From: Microcaldota archaeon
GTDB lineage: Archaea > Micrarchaeota > Micrarchaeia > Anstonellales > J096
Assembly (NCBI GenBank): GCA_026396375.1
Contig: JAPLWW010000025.1
Location: 1 to 13,618 of the forward strand
Length of the DNA stretch: 13,618 nucleotides
Direction of reading: 5' to 3'
In this document: in pieces, positions 13,430 through 13,618 of the stretch
Position numbering within the stretch: the stretch's first letter is position 1
Layout of the letters: every line of letters begins with the position of its first letter
Translations under genes and position numbers: made by a program
Notes under the pieces: model-generated
What the model saw: only the letters and a program-made list of their open reading frames with translations
The model's database searches: none
Told to the model about the DNA's origin: nothing

Positions 13430-13618
13430 GTGATTACGGCAAAGGGCCTTGTGATAAAAAACAAGGAAGACATCAGCAAAGCAGTGAATTTCGGGATAGG
13501 AAAGCTGAAGGAAGGGATCCTTCACCTTAGCCCCATTGAGGCTATCTATCTCTATGAGATAAAGAGGTTTGATGTTGATGATGTTGATGAGCTGTTTTTC
13601 TCAATTAGCTCGTCATTG
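13430..13618 (+). CDS. endA: Probable tRNA-splicing endonuclease, N-terminal fragment (runs off window)
   Basis: The frame is open for 63 codons to the right edge, so only the N-terminal part is seen. The segment GILHLSPIEAIYLYEIKRFDV matches the N-terminal domain of archaeal EndA, where an LSxxEAxYL helix follows the first strands. EndA cuts introns from tRNA precursors at bulge-helix-bulge sites. The catalytic Tyr/His/Lys domain would lie outside the window, so subunit type and activity cannot be judged. The start is the GTG at 13430; no in-frame ATG lies upstream, and the TATA-like core of the shared palindrome is about 25 bases ahead, giving a leaderless GTG start. A TTG at 13412 lies inside the promoter element. 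A 9-base unit (GATGTTGAT) is repeated at 13571-13588, giving an Asp-rich stretch. Confidence 0.6.
   Translation, partial: MITAKGLVIKNKEDISKAVNFGIGKLKEGILHLSPIEAIYLYEIKRFDVDDVDELFFSISSSL

Noticed and set aside
13571..13588. GATGTTGAT repeat as a C/D-box RNA or microsatellite
   Set aside because: Only two 9-base units, inside an open reading frame, with no matching D box; explained by an Asp-Val-Asp coding stretch.
1..13618. tRNA or rRNA genes, CRISPR arrays, insertion sequences
   Set aside because: None seen: no regularly spaced repeats, no transposase motifs, and all gaps between genes are under about 135 bp with no tRNA-like sequence.

Overview
The window is archaeal. The evidence is an Alba chromatin protein, an archaeal-type Lhr helicase, a tRNA-splicing-endonuclease-like gene end, an asparagine synthetase derived from a class II aminoacyl-tRNA synthetase, and an Lrp/AsnC regulator. 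The promoters are also archaeal: a TATA-like box lies about 24-28 bases ahead of most start codons, which implies largely leaderless mRNAs. Internal operon genes use GGTGATC-type Shine-Dalgarno (SD) sites. Coding density is very high, with intergenic gaps mostly under 135 bp and convergent stop codons 2-3 bp apart. The size and style would suit a small-genome (for example DPANN-type) archaeon, but I cannot fix the lineage from this stretch. I see no rRNA, tRNA, CRISPR array or insertion sequence.

Layout. (1) 1-1530, minus strand: an AsnRS-derived asparagine synthetase followed by a partial YbaK-like gene that runs off the left edge. (2) 1634-6476, plus strand: an Lrp/AsnC regulator with a perfect palindrome between its TATA box and ATG; a membrane-anchored protein with a Cys-containing outer domain; a basic coiled-coil protein; and a two-gene ABC-2 exporter. 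The exporter ATPase carries a perfect in-frame 42-bp tandem duplication, and its permease has a very large Asn-sequon-rich outer domain. (3) 6480-8868, minus strand: argG-argH, overlapping, for the last two steps of arginine synthesis. (4) 9003-9644, plus strand: an ACT-domain protein divergent from argGH. (5) 9647-13380, minus strand: an Lhr-type helicase, Alba and an AlkD-like DNA alkylation repair protein. (6) 13430 to the end, plus strand: the start of a probable tRNA-splicing endonuclease, sharing one palindromic promoter element with the AlkD-like gene.

How the genes may work together. Amino-acid metabolism (asparagine, arginine) sits beside two likely amino-acid-sensing regulators (Lrp/AsnC and ACT). 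The middle block is a cell-envelope group: exporter, anchored outer protein and coiled-coil protein. The right third handles nucleic acids: helicase, chromatin, repair and tRNA splicing. No complete undescribed defence or mobile system is evident. The best leads are the ATPase duplication, the bidirectional palindromic promoter, the Lrp operator, the YbaK-like gene with a replaced key lysine, and the uncharacterised envelope genes.
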